Part shown: in pieces, positions 45,460-55,742 of the stretch | How positions within the stretch are numbered: the first letter of the stretch is position 1 | Layout of the letters: the number at the start of each line of letters is the position of its first letter | Assembly (NCBI GenBank): GCA_905220665.1 | Contig: CAJNAR010000004.1 | Coordinates: 310,001 to 374,000 of the forward strand | DNA from: Albugo candida | Lineage: Eukaryota; Oomycota; Peronosporomycetes; Albuginales; Albuginaceae | Direction: 5' to 3' | Length of the DNA: 64,000 nt | Notes under the pieces: generated by a model | Told to the model about the DNA's origin: nothing | The model's database searches: none | What the model saw: the letters and a program-made list of their open reading frames with translations, nothing else | Position numbers and translations under genes: made by a program

Positions 45460-47700
45460 ATGAAAGGCAAGGCGTCCGCGGGTCTTAAAGACGCAGATAT
45501 CCAGCGAGAAACGCAATTGCAAGCAGTGATTTTTGCAGAGTTTGGCACGGATCCGTTCCTCCCAATCACTTTAGAAAAGCCAAAAGTTTTGATACCCGTA
45601 GCCAATGTGCCAATGATCGAATACGCGATGGAAGCCTTAGTCAGCTCTGGCGTACAGGAAATCATCGTATTCTGTTCGCAACATTATGCATCCATTAAAA
45701 GCTATATAGATGAAGTATCTCGCATTTCCAAACAGATAAGCGTTCGATGTATCACGAGCTGTAATTGTCTTACTGTCGGCGATGCTTTACGCGATATCGA
45801 TCAACAGCAGCTGATTCAGTCAGATCCTTTTATTCTGATGAGCGGTGACGTCATCACCAACATTAATTTGAAGACTGCTATCGCGAATCATCAAAAAATT
45901 AAAAAAACGGATCCGCATTGCATTATGACATCCATTTTCAAGGTGGTTCCATCTACTTTTCATCCGAGAAGCTCTTTCAACAACACAAATATTCGTGCGT
46001 ATGATGATGAGCTCGTAGTTGGACTGAATAGCGATACCAAGCAGCTTATTATGTACCAGAACGATCCGAAAAGTTCGGGCATGGGCCTAGCTACTGATAT
46101 TATGGTAAAACACGAATCATTGTCAATCCGATCCGATCTCATGGACTGTTATATCGATATTTGTTCTCCAGAAGTACTGCTGAAATTTGCGGAAAACTTT
46201 GATTATGGTGATATTCGACAAGATTTTCTCCATAATGAGGTTCAAAATTACGAGTTGGGCGACAACTTTTTTGCATATATTGACGAAAGGGACTCATTTG
46301 CTAGCCGCATTGTTGACCCAAGAACATATAGTGGTGTCACCCACGCAATATTGCAGCGATGGGTCTATCCATTGGTCCCGGATAATAACTATCTCAGTCC
46401 GAATGATACAAATTACAGCTACCACCGCAATTTTATTTATAGAGATGAGAATGTCAAAGTGCCGCGATCCAGCTGCATTGACCGAGAATCGATTATTGGG
46501 AGTGACACGTGCTTTGGAGAGAATTGTTACGTGAGTAAGAGCAGCATTGGACCCAGTTGTACCATTGACAACAACGTTCGGATTGAGAATAGCTTTTTGT
46601 GGGGTCATGTTCGGATTGAAGACAATGTAATTATCAAAAATTCGATCCTTTGTGACAATGTTTTGATATGTGAAGGATCGAATATTTTGAATGGAGGGAT
46701 TCTCTCATTTGGTACCCGCATTGGGAATAATACAACTCTTGCATCATTTGTAAAAGTTACGACCCGCAAACAGTTGCGAGAAAGAAATTCCTCTGATTTT
46801 GGGAATGAAGCATTGCAAGAAAGCGAGTCTAAAAATGCTCTCCAAAAGGACGACGTCTTAAAATGGGATCCCCAGGAAGTTGGAGAGAATGGAATAGGCC
46901 GAATTTGGTCACTAGCGGAGAATCAGTTCGAGGTTGATCCCGAAGACTATAGCGACCACGAAAATTTGGAAGAAGCGAAGCGTAGAATAGTGAATTTACA
47001 ACTCGTAAAACTGAAAGCTTCTATGATCGGTGCTGACGACTTGGTCACCGAGCGAACGAAGAAATGGAACGAGTGGGAAACTCGGAGTCTTGAAGAAGAT
47101 GATGATGAACTAGAAGATCTACCTGACGGATTCACGACGAAAAATCCTTCGTTTGAGCGTATCTTGCATGATTTGATTATCACTGGTGATCGAGAAGGCC
47201 ACGATATAGACGATTTATTTATGGAAATTAAGAGCTGCAAATTTGCACACAATAGCACTTTTGCGGACGTTATCCATGCATTGATTTCAGCTCTACTGGA
47301 TTCGGTCGAACTAAATGAGAATGAGATCTGTATAATTTTGGAGAATGTACGCTCTAAGTTCGAGAAATGGCACAGCGTGGTAGAGCGCTGTTTATTGGAC
47401 GATTGCGATCAATTTGCGGCCTTAGAAGCGCTCGAGAAGTATGCCATTGATCCGCTCCATTCCATAAAATGGAAGAAATGGTTTCGATACCTCCTTCAAA
47501 TTGTGTATGAGCGAGAGTGGTGCTCGGAGAATGTGATATTGGAGTGGTACAAGTCTCGAGAAGACTCTTCAGCCGACTCCAAAGTGCTTGAATTAGTGCA
47601 TGATGACAAAGTAGTGGAATTTATCGAATGGCTCAGAGATGTGGACGAAGCTAGTGAGAGTGATGGAAGCAGCGATGGAAGCGGGGCAGATGCGGGATGA
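45460..47700 (+). CDS. Translation initiation factor eIF2B subunit epsilon
   Basis: This is an intronless 746-aa catalytic subunit of the eIF2B guanine-nucleotide exchange factor, acting on eIF2 in the cytosol. The N-terminal nucleotidyltransferase-like fold opens with LQAVIFAEFGTDPFLPITLEKPKVLIPVANVPMI-type residues (about 20-53) and FILMSGDVITNINL (about 125). Left-handed beta-helix hexapeptide repeats lie at about 340-435 (for example SIGPSCTIDNNVRIENSFLW). The W2/HEAT domain with acidic and aromatic (AA) boxes occupies about 560-735; it carries the exchange activity, and its C-terminus is acidic and tryptophan-containing (VEFIEWLRDVDEASE). Length is normal. A 73-bp spacer separates it from the phosphatase gene upstream. 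Confidence 0.92.
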   Translation: MKGKASAGLKDADIQRETQLQAVIFAEFGTDPFLPITLEKPKVLIPVANVPMIEYAMEALVSSGVQEIIVFCSQHYASIKSYIDEVSRISKQISVRCITSCNCLTVGDALRDIDQQQLIQSDPFILMSGDVITNINLKTAIANHQKIKKTDPHCIMTSIFKVVPSTFHPRSSFNNTNIRAYDDELVVGLNSDTKQLIMYQNDPKSSGMGLATDIMVKHESLSIRSDLMDCYIDICSPEVLLKFAENFDYGDIRQDFLHNEVQNYELGDNFFAYIDERDSFASRIVDPRTYSGVTHAILQRWVYPLVPDNNYLSPNDTNYSYHRNFIYRDENVKVPRSSCIDRESIIGSDTCFGENCYVSKSSIGPSCTIDNNVRIENSFLWGHVRIEDNVIIKNSILCDNVLICEGSNILNGGILSFGTRIGNNTTLASFVKVTTRKQLRERNSSDFGNEALQESESKNALQKDDVLKWDPQEVGENGIGRIWSLAENQFEVDPEDYSDHENLEEAKRRIVNLQLVKLKASMIGADDLVTERTKKWNEWETRSLEEDDDELEDLPDGFTTKNPSFERILHDLIITGDREGHDIDDLFMEIKSCKFAHNSTFADVIHALISALLDSVELNENEICIILENVRSKFEKWHSVVERCLLDDCDQFAALEALEKYAIDPLHSIKWKKWFRYLLQIVYEREWCSENVILEWYKSREDSSADSKVLELVHDDKVVEFIEWLRDVDEASESDGSSDGSGADAG

Positions 47701-47901
47701 AGATATAGGATCGTCCATGCTCTGACAGCCGAAGATTGTGTGTTTACACACGTTAGGATGGCTCGATATAGAACAAAAATAAAAGTAAGCAATGACTATC
47801 ATACTTACCTAATTGAATTTTTCGCTTAAGTTCAAATCCGCGTAGAAGTGACAAAATTCGACAATAGTGGAGCATCAGTAGCGTTTCGAGCTTGTTCCGA
47901 G

Positions 47902-48651
47902 ATGAATTGGTCAGCTTCGGTCTCGCTAAATTCTTCCCGAGCGAGATCGTATGGGTCGATGTCCAACTGTTCGACCCAAGCAGCATCACTGAGTCAAATA
48001 CCCGAGAATCATTGTGTCCTACAATTTACGTCGCCTAAAATTAAGTACAATGAGAAAGTGTACGCTAAATGGAACTCGGTCGTGCATCCGACGAAGGTGA
48101 CTGAAAGTCCAGAGGATGAAATTTCTGTAACTGGTATACAGCTTGCTCAGCCACTCATCTGGACACAGGCCTACAGCAAGCAATACACCCAATGCAATCC
48201 TCCATCCTCAAACATGAATGGGATTCCCTGGGCAAAACATGGGTCACCACAGGATTCCATGGGCAAAATGGCGGAAACTGAAAGCAGTAATGATCAAGAA
48301 AACTATCCGATCACTCCGATTGAAAACTATTCGCCAAATTATTGGATGCAGCAGCGAGAGAATCTTCGAGCGCAAAGAGAAACTACGAATCGACAACGTG
48401 CATTGTCTCGAGTGGGATGCTGCTCTTCAATAGCTGTAACCAGCGCGAACATGTCACGAAAACGACAGACTATGGCGCTCGTATTCGGTCTCCCAATCAT
48501 CTCGCTCTCGATCTATCTCCTTGTTCTATTGTTTAACCGCTCAGCTTTGCCGCTGACACTGTACACGCGCTATGTGCAAACGGCTGCGTCAAGCACTTGG
48601 AGAGCCTCATCAAATTATAATTATATCAAGAAAAGAGAATCCAAGATCTGA
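47902..48651 (+). CDS. Small single-pass membrane protein, unknown
   Basis: This is a predicted 249-aa protein; 47902 is the first in-frame ATG (the frame opens 18 codons earlier with GTG). Residues 1-185 are hydrophilic and Ser/Asn/Gln-rich. One strong membrane segment lies near residues 195-215 (MALVFGLPIISLSIYLLVLLF), preceded by basic residues (SRKRQT), followed by about 30 residues including KKRESKI. That arrangement suggests a tail-anchor-like or type II topology. A short imperfect DNA repeat near 48222-48277 encodes similar GIPWAKHG and DSMGKMAE segments. The family is not recognised, and coding status rests on the intact frame and the membrane segment. Confidence 0.5.
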   Translation: MNWSASVSLNSSRARSYGSMSNCSTQAASLSQIPENHCVLQFTSPKIKYNEKVYAKWNSVVHPTKVTESPEDEISVTGIQLAQPLIWTQAYSKQYTQCNPPSSNMNGIPWAKHGSPQDSMGKMAETESSNDQENYPITPIENYSPNYWMQQRENLRAQRETTNRQRALSRVGCCSSIAVTSANMSRKRQTMALVFGLPIISLSIYLLVLLFNRSALPLTLYTRYVQTAASSTWRASSNYNYIKKRESKI

Positions 48652-49055
48652 TACCATATTGCAAATATTTCAGCATGGAGAGCCAGCAATCTCCCTTTTT
48701 GAGAAAGACCACAATGCCTCATCAATTTTCATTGAGAAAAGTAGTATGCGCGTGTTGTTGTCCGAGTCAAATGATGTATCACCAATAAAATTCGATTTAT
48801 CAAAAATGACGCATAGTATCAGGTATCAAACATTACAATTGTATGCGATTTGAAGATGTATGCATACACTTAACGATAGTGGAATAGAAAAGCATCATGC
48901 TCTCCCTTTTGCAATCGATTTCTATGCACACTTTTTTCTACCAATCTGAAACTCACAACATATATCCGCGTTTTTTCTGCTCGCACGCACGCAATTGAAA
49001 TCGCACATCGAGCATTTGTTCGTGTCAGCAAAGTTTAACTTGCACACGTTGAGAG
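48652..49055. other. Intergenic, nothing recognised
   Basis: The 0.4-kb interval between the membrane-protein gene and the IQ/PX gene has no supported frame. It is expected to hold the promoter of the latter. Confidence 0.5.
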
Positions 49056-50995
49056 ATGTATTCGTCCTACTGGATGCCGAAAAACGGAAGGGAGTCCACT
49101 TCACTCTTGGACCATGACGCATTGAGGCGCGATGAAGCTACCCACAGATCGATTCAGTCTGAAGAAACGCAATTACGACGAATCGACTTGGAAACCATCA
49201 TGTCCTCGAAAGCAGCGGTCAAGTATTGGTATCTCCATCGTCCTAAAACAATGGAATGTGTACACAGAAATGCAGTCAAAATTCAGTCTATTGGACGCTC
49301 ATTCGCTGTCCGTCAGCTCATCAAAAAATATGGTATCGCGTACACTGTGGAACTTGCCAAAGCGGACGCAAAGAAAAAACATGAGGAGCGGATGGCTGAG
49401 CTATCACCAGAAGATCGAGAAGCTACAGAACGACACATTGTAGAATATGAAGAGCGTGTCGCTGAGGCTCGACGAAAAAGAAGAGAAGCGCTGCAAATCG
49501 AACAAGCTCAAGAAGAAGAGCGATTAGCAAAGCAAAAACTTCAGATGGAAGAGGTTTTGGCCGCTCAGAAGGAGAAAGAGCGACTGGAAGCTGAAGAACG
49601 CGCTCAACAAGATGCGATTCAGAGGGAATATGAACGCCTAAGGGCTGAGAAGGAAGAGGAAGAGCGTGTGAAAGCTTTAGAGCAACAGTAAGACATCAGC
49701 GATGGAATGATGTAGGGAGCTTATAAGTTTTTGTGTAGACGAATCATTGATGTAGCAGCCGAACGCAGGCGATTAGAAGAGGAAGCAATTGAGATGGAGA
49801 TTCTACGCAAGCAAGAAGAAGAAGAGCGGGAGCGAGAAGAGTACGAACGGCAGCAGAGAGAAGAAGAAGAAAGACTTGAACAAGAGCGATTGCGACGGGA
49901 AGAAGAAGAAAGACTAGAGCAAGAGCGACTCCAGCGTGATGAGGAGGAGAGGCTGGAACAAGAACGAATCAGGGAAGAGCAATTTGAGAAACTTGAGCTG
50001 CAGCGCATTGAACGCGAAGAGGAAAAAGAGCGAAAGGAACAAGAAGACAATCGACGTCGACAAGAATCTCAGCGTCGGATGTTTGAAAAGGAGATGGCTC
50101 GATTGGCGGTTGCGGAAGAAGCAGAACGCATCAGAATGGAAGAAATCAAAGCACTTCAATCAAAAAAATACAGCGAAGCGTACTCCAAAGATGTTCCAGT
50201 CGCAGTCCGGAATCTCGGTATTGGCCGCATAATTGATTATGATGGACAGAGTGATCAGTATCGGGTTCGCCTTGGCAAAGCCAACGGAAATCGTGTAATC
50301 ACCGTCCCATTCGATGATGTGAAGCTGGACGAAGATCGAATCTTATCACCACGAACTCAGGTCGATACTCCTTTTGGAGTTGGCGAGGTTATTGGAATGG
50401 ATCCTCATGTAGGCTGCTACGCGATCAACACGGAGATAAACGCCGCAGAAGGATCGCAAATTGTAGCTTTCGTGCAAGTACAAGATGTCGCTGTTTATGC
50501 AGAGGAAGTGGAAGAGCGAGCCATTGTTAATGAAGATCTACCACGTAAGCACCTCGCTTCAGTCTATTGACTCTGTTCTCCCACTGACTTTTGCTCCTAG
50601 TTCCTGATGAAATCGGATTGCTGTCTGCTTCCGTTGTTGCTTCCAGAGTGATTTCTAGAACGGGAAAAAAGTTTATTCAATACCAACTGGAGATCAAAAC
50701 CAACAATTACGGAACGGTGTATTGCTGGAAGCGTTACAGCACCTTCCGTACACTCTGCGACCGACTTCACAAGGAAAATCGTATCAAACGAAAAGACATT
50801 CCCGAAATCCCTCCACGACAAATCATAGGCAACTTCTCGCCAAGCACCATCGAAGAACGAGCGCAGAAATTGAATCGATTTTTAGATGCAGCAGTCAAGG
50901 CAGAGCATTTACAATGGGGAATTCGAGTCGATGACCGTGTTGCTGTGTATAAAAGACGAGTTAGAAAAGCACCTGGTAATCGCCGCTTTTGGTAG
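49056..50995 (+). CDS. IQ-motif, coiled-coil, PX-domain protein
   Basis: Three exons (49056-49687, 49739-50544, 50601-50995) with 51- and 56-bp introns encode about 610 aa. Near residue 73 lies an IQ motif (AVKIQSIGRSFAVRQLIKKY) for calmodulin-type light chains. Residues about 95-390 are a highly charged single-helix or coiled-coil region rich in Glu and Arg, including three 13-residue tandem repeats. A beta-rich segment follows (about 390-480; IGRIIDYDGQSDQYRVRLG). A C-terminal PX domain (about 485-605) has the RYSTFRTLCDRLH core, PPRQIIGNFSPSTIEERAQKL, and a final FLDAAVK helix; it should bind phosphoinositides. The combination suggests a membrane-cytoskeleton or endosomal linker. I know of no named orthologue. 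Confidence 0.8.
49857..49973 (+). repeat. Three 39-bp tandem coding repeats
   Basis: Three in-frame copies of a 13-residue unit with consensus R(E/D)EEERLEQER(L/I)(R/Q) sit inside the coiled-coil region of the IQ/PX protein. They are nearly identical in DNA, so expansion was probably recent. Confidence 0.8.
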
Positions 50996-51073
50996 ACATA
51001 GACTCGTGAAACTCGTAGAATGAGCATTGTACAAATATACGCAACAATTGGGCTGGTTTTTCATTGAATTCAA

Positions 51074-52417
51074 TCAACTTGCAAAGGCTGCAGCTGGCTC
51101 TTGTTCTTCCGAAACAAACTGATGCGCCTGCCACTTGGCCAGTTGCTCTTTACGATATTGATCCACATGCTTTCGATTGTACTTGTAAAGTTTGTTTGTG
51201 TTGGAGCATGAGTCTACACATCCCGAGCAAATGGAATCATGACAAGGAACTTCATTTCGCGCACATTCGCAATACCGCGAGGAATGACAATTTTTTTCCT
51301 CGAAAGCCACTTTTTTCGCGAGTGCCATTAGTTCTGGTTTGCTCTGCTTGTTTGAGAAGGGAACCTCGTACAATTCAAGAAAACCGTGGAGTTTTTTCAT
51401 ATTCATCTTGGAAACTTTCTTGACCAGATCCCCACATGAACAACCACAGTCGTCTCTGGATTCTCGGATCGTTGTGAATTCATCCAGTTGCTTCACCGAA
51501 AGATACGAAAAATCCTCCGAATCGGAAGAATTGGATTCATTTTTCTCTTTCCTGTTTCGTCGTCTACGAGAAGAGTTATAATGATCTTCGGTTTCGTCTT
51601 GCTCGAATGATCCTTTTCTTACGACCTCGGTGAAAATTTTCTTTCTCTCCAATTCAGTGAGTCTCATGAAAAGGGGGTTTCGTGCACCCCGACGATAATC
51701 GAATTGACGCGTCTCTCCTTGACGGACGTAATGGCGTTGTGTCTTCGATAGCTGTTTCGCTCGCGTTTGCAGCTCCTCTTGGCGTACTGCATCCATCTCT
51801 TGCACAAAACCAAGCCGCACGTCTCTAATCCGATCACCCAATCCCAAAGCCCATGATCCATCATAGGGAATAGCACCTCCACCACCCGGTAAGCGTTTGA
51901 ATTCACGCGCAGAAACTGTCCCCCAAGTCACATGCTTTTGTGTACCAAAGGAGACGGATCGAGCTACAGGCAATTGACGGGCGATCTGAGTTGTGTGCAA
52001 ACTTTTACTCCGCGTTTTTCCTGCAGCGTTTCTAGACGATAATTTGTCATTCTTTTCCCCATTGGATTTTTTTTTATTTCTCTTCTTTTTGCTTTTCAAA
52101 ACCGCTTCAGAGCCTTTTACTGAGTCGTTCGCATCAGAGACTTCGAATGTGGACTCAGTTTCAATTTCAGAATCCGTTTTTTGAGCTACTTGAGACACCT
52201 TCCTCTCTTTCGCACGAGCGTGGGAGGATGGTACGCATTCTATCTGATGTTTTTTCCACGATAAACGCTGACAGTTCTCATCGCAAAAATACACTCGACG
52301 ACATCCTCCACAGCGATTTCGAGCTACTTTGTTACAATGAAGGCAATACCGAATTTTCTTTCGTTGCGTATCATCACATTTTTTTGTAGTGGATTCGTCG
52401 TTCTGCTTCTTGCACAT
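51074..52417 (-). CDS. MYND zinc finger fused to CSRNP-like cysteine-rich domain
   Basis: This is an intronless 447-aa protein. Residues about 25-61 are a MYND finger (CLHCNKVARNRCGGC, then YFCDENCQRLSWKKH, IEC). A basic, Ser/Lys-rich linker follows, and from about 155 there is a region like the cysteine/serine-rich nuclear protein (CSRNP/AXUD1) N-terminal domain: VSFGTQKHVTWGTVSAREF, then GGGAIPYDGSWALGLGDR. The cysteine block is split: CGCSCGD near 323, an inserted helix pair resembling a SAP-like fold (LHGFLELYEVPFSNKQSKPE), then CECARNEVPCHDSICSGC near 390. The C-terminus (YRKEQLAKWQ) matches the end of CSRNP domains. Nuclear regulator is the likely role. It is convergent with the IQ/PX gene, 78 bp away. 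Confidence 0.72.
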   Translation of the reverse strand: MCKKQNDESTTKKCDDTQRKKIRYCLHCNKVARNRCGGCRRVYFCDENCQRLSWKKHQIECVPSSHARAKERKVSQVAQKTDSEIETESTFEVSDANDSVKGSEAVLKSKKKRNKKKSNGEKNDKLSSRNAAGKTRSKSLHTTQIARQLPVARSVSFGTQKHVTWGTVSAREFKRLPGGGGAIPYDGSWALGLGDRIRDVRLGFVQEMDAVRQEELQTRAKQLSKTQRHYVRQGETRQFDYRRGARNPLFMRLTELERKKIFTEVVRKGSFEQDETEDHYNSSRRRRNRKEKNESNSSDSEDFSYLSVKQLDEFTTIRESRDDCGCSCGDLVKKVSKMNMKKLHGFLELYEVPFSNKQSKPELMALAKKVAFEEKNCHSSRYCECARNEVPCHDSICSGCVDSCSNTNKLYKYNRKHVDQYRKEQLAKWQAHQFVSEEQEPAAAFAS

Positions 52418-52829
52418 TGAGCTATCGAAGGTTGCGTTACCGATGCAATAATATAATATCTACTCTATTAGAAGATTGCAGTGCGCACTATACACAATGA
52501 CGCCGGAAATGATGATACTATACGTTTGTAATTTACGACTCTATTAATTATGTGCGCGGAATGTCAAGCGGATAGTCCAATCTTTTTAGAGCGATAAAAA
52601 GTAGAAATTGGCAGTATGGAATCATGCAACGTCGTCGTTTTGTAGCTAATTGTCAGAGGCTCAAGATCATGCCGTTCAGTCAGATTAGTGGCGTTTGCCA
52701 AAAACGCATTAATCAAGAGGCGTAGAGTGTATGTTATAGAGATTAAGTAGTTAAGCGTGCTCTCTGACGGTAAAAAGCGCAAAAATCATGTCCTATTTAC
52801 ACGGATGCGTTCTAATGATAGCTACGAAT
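52418..52829. other. Intergenic, nothing recognised
   Basis: The 0.4-kb spacer holds the 5' flank of the MYND/CSRNP-like gene and the 3' flank of the zinc-knuckle gene, both minus. No supported frame was seen. Confidence 0.5.
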
Positions 52830-54463
52830 CTATCTTCTTCGTCGAAATACACTTGGAGCAGATGATAATGCTGTGTTCAGACGATTGAACGACTCTGAAG
52901 AATCGAAATTCTCTTTCCACCTGCCACCGGACGAATACTTCTGATGTTTTGTGGATTTTGTGTGTTCAGACATATACTCTGAGTCTGGATTTCCGTGATA
53001 TCCATTCGAACTGTATGAAGATCTGTCATTTCCAGAGTTGTATACAGGCCTTGAGCGCTTCCGGCTTTTATCACGAGTTCCGATTTTCGGGCAAGTACTC
53101 GAGATGTGACCGTAACCATCACATCGATAGCATTCACCACCTCGAGTTTTGCTTCGTTCGCTGCAATCTGCCGCGATGTGACCCATGCGATTACATATGA
53201 AACACTTGACGTTGGAGGAGCCGAAAGACGTTATAACATCGCTCAGACGAATACCTTCGCGACGATTTCGGCATCGCTGTGTAAAGTAATTAGTTTGGCG
53301 GATTGGAAGACGAACAGCGACCGCACCTTGAGACGATGATTGCCAGCACAATTGGGACAATAAAGCCGACGGTCAGAAGGTTGTGGAAGTGGTGTGCAAT
53401 GTGAATGGCCGCTCTTCATGCAGATCATGCATTTAATAGACTTGACATCCTTGCTTTTTAGGTCGCAAGACTAGAAAATGTGTGAGATGATGAAGGGTTT
53501 ATCCAGAGTGAATATATTTACTTCCTCAGTGTGTCCAGCACGTCCACAAACGTTGCAGTTATTCAGTTGGATTGAACGATTCGAACAGCGCTAACACAAA
53601 TATGATATCAGATTGCGTTGAATGGATTCTCCCGAACATACACTTGCGTTATGACCAATTTGTAAACACGAACCACATGGTGTTCTTGGGCAAGCGTATG
53701 AGTTGTGACCCGAAATTCCACAGAAGTAACAAGGTTTGAGTAGCTAAAGAGAGTCGTCAGTGCGCAAGTAATATCGTGGGCTACCTTACCTTTGAATTGG
53801 TGCACGCATTCGATAAATGACCTGTCTGACCGCAATTGAAGCATTTGGTAGAAAGATCTGTCACAAAGTACCGCCTATCAGGTCGCTAGAAAGAAATTAG
53901 GCGATGCAACATATGTACAATATTATTCCTACCTTCCGAGTATATGTGTCGCCCGTTGTTGCTTCTTCTGCGGCGCTCTTCGCATCTAATGGTAGTGGAG
54001 GACCGACACAGAGGTCATATTCCGTTGATATATCTTTATCGTCGCTAGTTGTGTCTTGATTGGCTTCTTGAGGCTCTTCTTCAGTAAAGTTGCGAACTCG
54101 AGTACCAAAGTCAGATAAAATATGATCATTCAGCGGCTCTATCGGCAGCTCTTGTAGTTTGCTTGCTAGCATTTCTTCTCTTCCTTTTCGCGAAGTCAAA
54201 AAACGTTCTATGGCCCACTTCGAAAGTTTCACGGTGCTTTCCGCACACTTTTCTTCAGGCACATCATCTTGTTTTATCTCCTCTTCTTCTTCAGTTTGTT
54301 CTTCCTTATCCTTGCAACTCCTGAATGCCGCAACGCCATGGGACCGTGGATCCGATGGATCCAATAAATGATCGATTTCAGCTTCTTCTCCATCCTCCAC
54401 GTCCGAGACGTCACTCATCTCAACACATAAAACAGGTACATCCTCGCCTATATATCCCAACAT
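52830..54463 (-). CDS. Protein with eight CCHC zinc knuckles (AIR/ZCCHC/CNBP-like)
   Basis: Six exons read from 54463 (or ATG 54418) down: 53933-54463, 53790-53885, 53642-53743, 53522-53590, 53327-53470 and 52830-53276. All introns are phase 0 and 46-51 bp. The protein is about 462 aa (447 from the second ATG). Exon 1 is acidic and unstructured. The rest holds eight knuckles, among them CFNCGQTGHLSNAC, CYFCGISGHNSYAC, CFICNRMGHIAADC and CYRCDGYGHISSTC. The tail is Arg/Ser-rich. Multi-knuckle proteins of this kind bind single-stranded RNA or DNA; Air1/2 and ZCCHC7 do so in the TRAMP RNA-surveillance complex, CNBP in translation. Which type this is cannot be decided. The frame is open upstream of 54463 to near the LSm3 start without an ATG. 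Confidence 0.82.
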
Positions 54464-54577
54464 GCTATCTCGGGCCAACGATTGCGACGCAAATAGGTCT
54501 TGACAGATTGGACAAAAGTGTGAGATATTATCAGCCAATCCAATTCTAATTCTTGCAGTGCATTTGGAGGCCGCAAA

Positions 54578-54856
54578 ATGACGTCAATTGATGAACCTTT
54601 AGATCTGGTTAAATTGAGTATTGGAGAACGCATTTATGTGAAATGTCGTGGAGATCGTGAATTGCGTGGCGTACTCCACGCTTATGATCAACATTTGAAT
54701 ATGGTACTTAGTGAAGTCGAAGAAACAGTCACAGTACAAGAACTCGATGAAGAAACTTATGAAGAAATCATCAAGCAGTCCAAACGACAAATAGAAATGC
54801 TTTTCATACGAGGAGATGCAGTTATCCTCGTGGCTCCACCACTACGTACAACGTGA
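54578..54856 (+). CDS. LSM3: U6 snRNA-associated Sm-like protein LSm3
   Basis: This is an intronless 92-aa Sm-fold protein. Sm1 is seen as [35 protein letters not shown] residues (about 7-38) with the conserved [12 protein letters not shown] segment, and Sm2 as [11 protein letters not shown] near the end (about 75-85). These fit LSm3, a member of the LSm2-8 ring on U6 snRNA in the nucleus and the LSm1-7 mRNA-decay ring in the cytoplasm. It is divergent from the zinc-knuckle gene (about 115-160 bp between starts) and convergent with the following minus-strand gene, whose stop is 37 bp away. Confidence 0.93.
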   Translation: MTSIDEPLDLVKLSIGERIYVKCRGDRELRGVLHAYDQHLNMVLSEVEETVTVQELDEETYEEIIKQSKRQIEMLFIRGDAVILVAPPLRTT

Positions 54857-54893
54857 TGGCATCAAGAGAGAAATATCGCCATCTAAATTCGAT

Positions 54894-55592
54894 TTAACAT
54901 TCATCAAATTTCCTTTCTCTACGAGCTTCAAGCACCCGTTGTTCAAATTGTAAAATCTCGTGTTCAACTAACCGAGAATAGAAGTCTCTTTCGTTCTTCT
55001 CTTTTATCTTCTCTCTTGTGGATAATTGCGAGCAAGACTGTGAGTGTTTTGAGCGCGATCGAGTTGATGCAAAAGATTCTATGGAAGCCACCGAGGCGGA
55101 GGCAAGATTGCAGCCAGTCGGTGTCGTGCGTGAGTTTCTCTTCAATTCTTTGTTAGCGTCAAATATCCAATGATTACTCGCCCTTAGACGTTCCTCCTTC
55201 GCTTTTGTTTCACTCAGTAACATTCGTCGTTCCAAATCGATTGCCTCGCGAAGTTTTCTTCGTACATTGATGTCGTACACAAAATCCACCGGCAAGTCGA
55301 CCATTGTTTTCTTAGTTGGAAGAGCTGGTGCCGGTATCTTCTTGATGCGCGCACGAGTTTTTCTGACTCTGCTTGGGCAATGCGCTTTAGAGACAGGAGG
55401 GACAAAATCGTCCGAGATCCGCACCATTTTTCCAAAAGCTGTGCATGTCCATTCCAGTCTCTTCTCGGTCAATATTGCTTCCTCTATCTCGTCTTGTCTA
55501 TTGCCTACACTCAGAGCAATATCAGTCAGTTTAGTTGGACTCCTTCTCCGGTATGAGAAACACCTTTGTTGCTCAGATCTCGCAACGTCCAT
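54894..55592 (-). CDS. Unknown charged helical protein
   Basis: This is an intronless 232-aa frame with an ATG at 55592. It is basic with several helix-rich charged stretches (NVRRKLREAIDLERRMLLSE, later EHEILQFEQRVLEARRERK) that could form coiled coil. The middle has a Pro/Lys segment (RARIKKIPAPALPTKK), the C-terminal third a Ser-rich run. No known domain was recognised. It is probably real, since the frame is intact, starts with ATG and is tightly placed against LSm3. It lies between TRPC4AP (same strand) and LSm3. Confidence 0.55.
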   Translation of the reverse strand: MDVARSEQQRCFSYRRRSPTKLTDIALSVGNRQDEIEEAILTEKRLEWTCTAFGKMVRISDDFVPPVSKAHCPSRVRKTRARIKKIPAPALPTKKTMVDLPVDFVYDINVRRKLREAIDLERRMLLSETKAKEERLRASNHWIFDANKELKRNSRTTPTGCNLASASVASIESFASTRSRSKHSQSCSQLSTREKIKEKNERDFYSRLVEHEILQFEQRVLEARRERKFDEC

Positions 55593-55742
55593 CCTCGAGC
55601 ATACTCGAAATCATTTAGCTCTACGATGAATGCGTCAGAAAATTCTCATCGTGTTATGTCGATATTGGTACCTTTGGAGGAGCTTGGTCGCGAAGATTTC
55701 GTCATGGTGAGGTTCGGACGATTGTTATCTATAAAAAGGTAA

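Noticed and set aside
47753..47989. Minus-strand open frame opposite the start of the membrane-protein gene, ending at a GTAAGT
   Set aside because: No partner exon or family was found; the only continuation is antisense to eIF2B-epsilon.
54448..54633. Minus-strand frame across the LSm3 start and the zinc-knuckle upstream region
   Set aside because: It overlaps LSm3 in antisense, lacks resemblance, and its frame does not lead into the zinc-knuckle exon.
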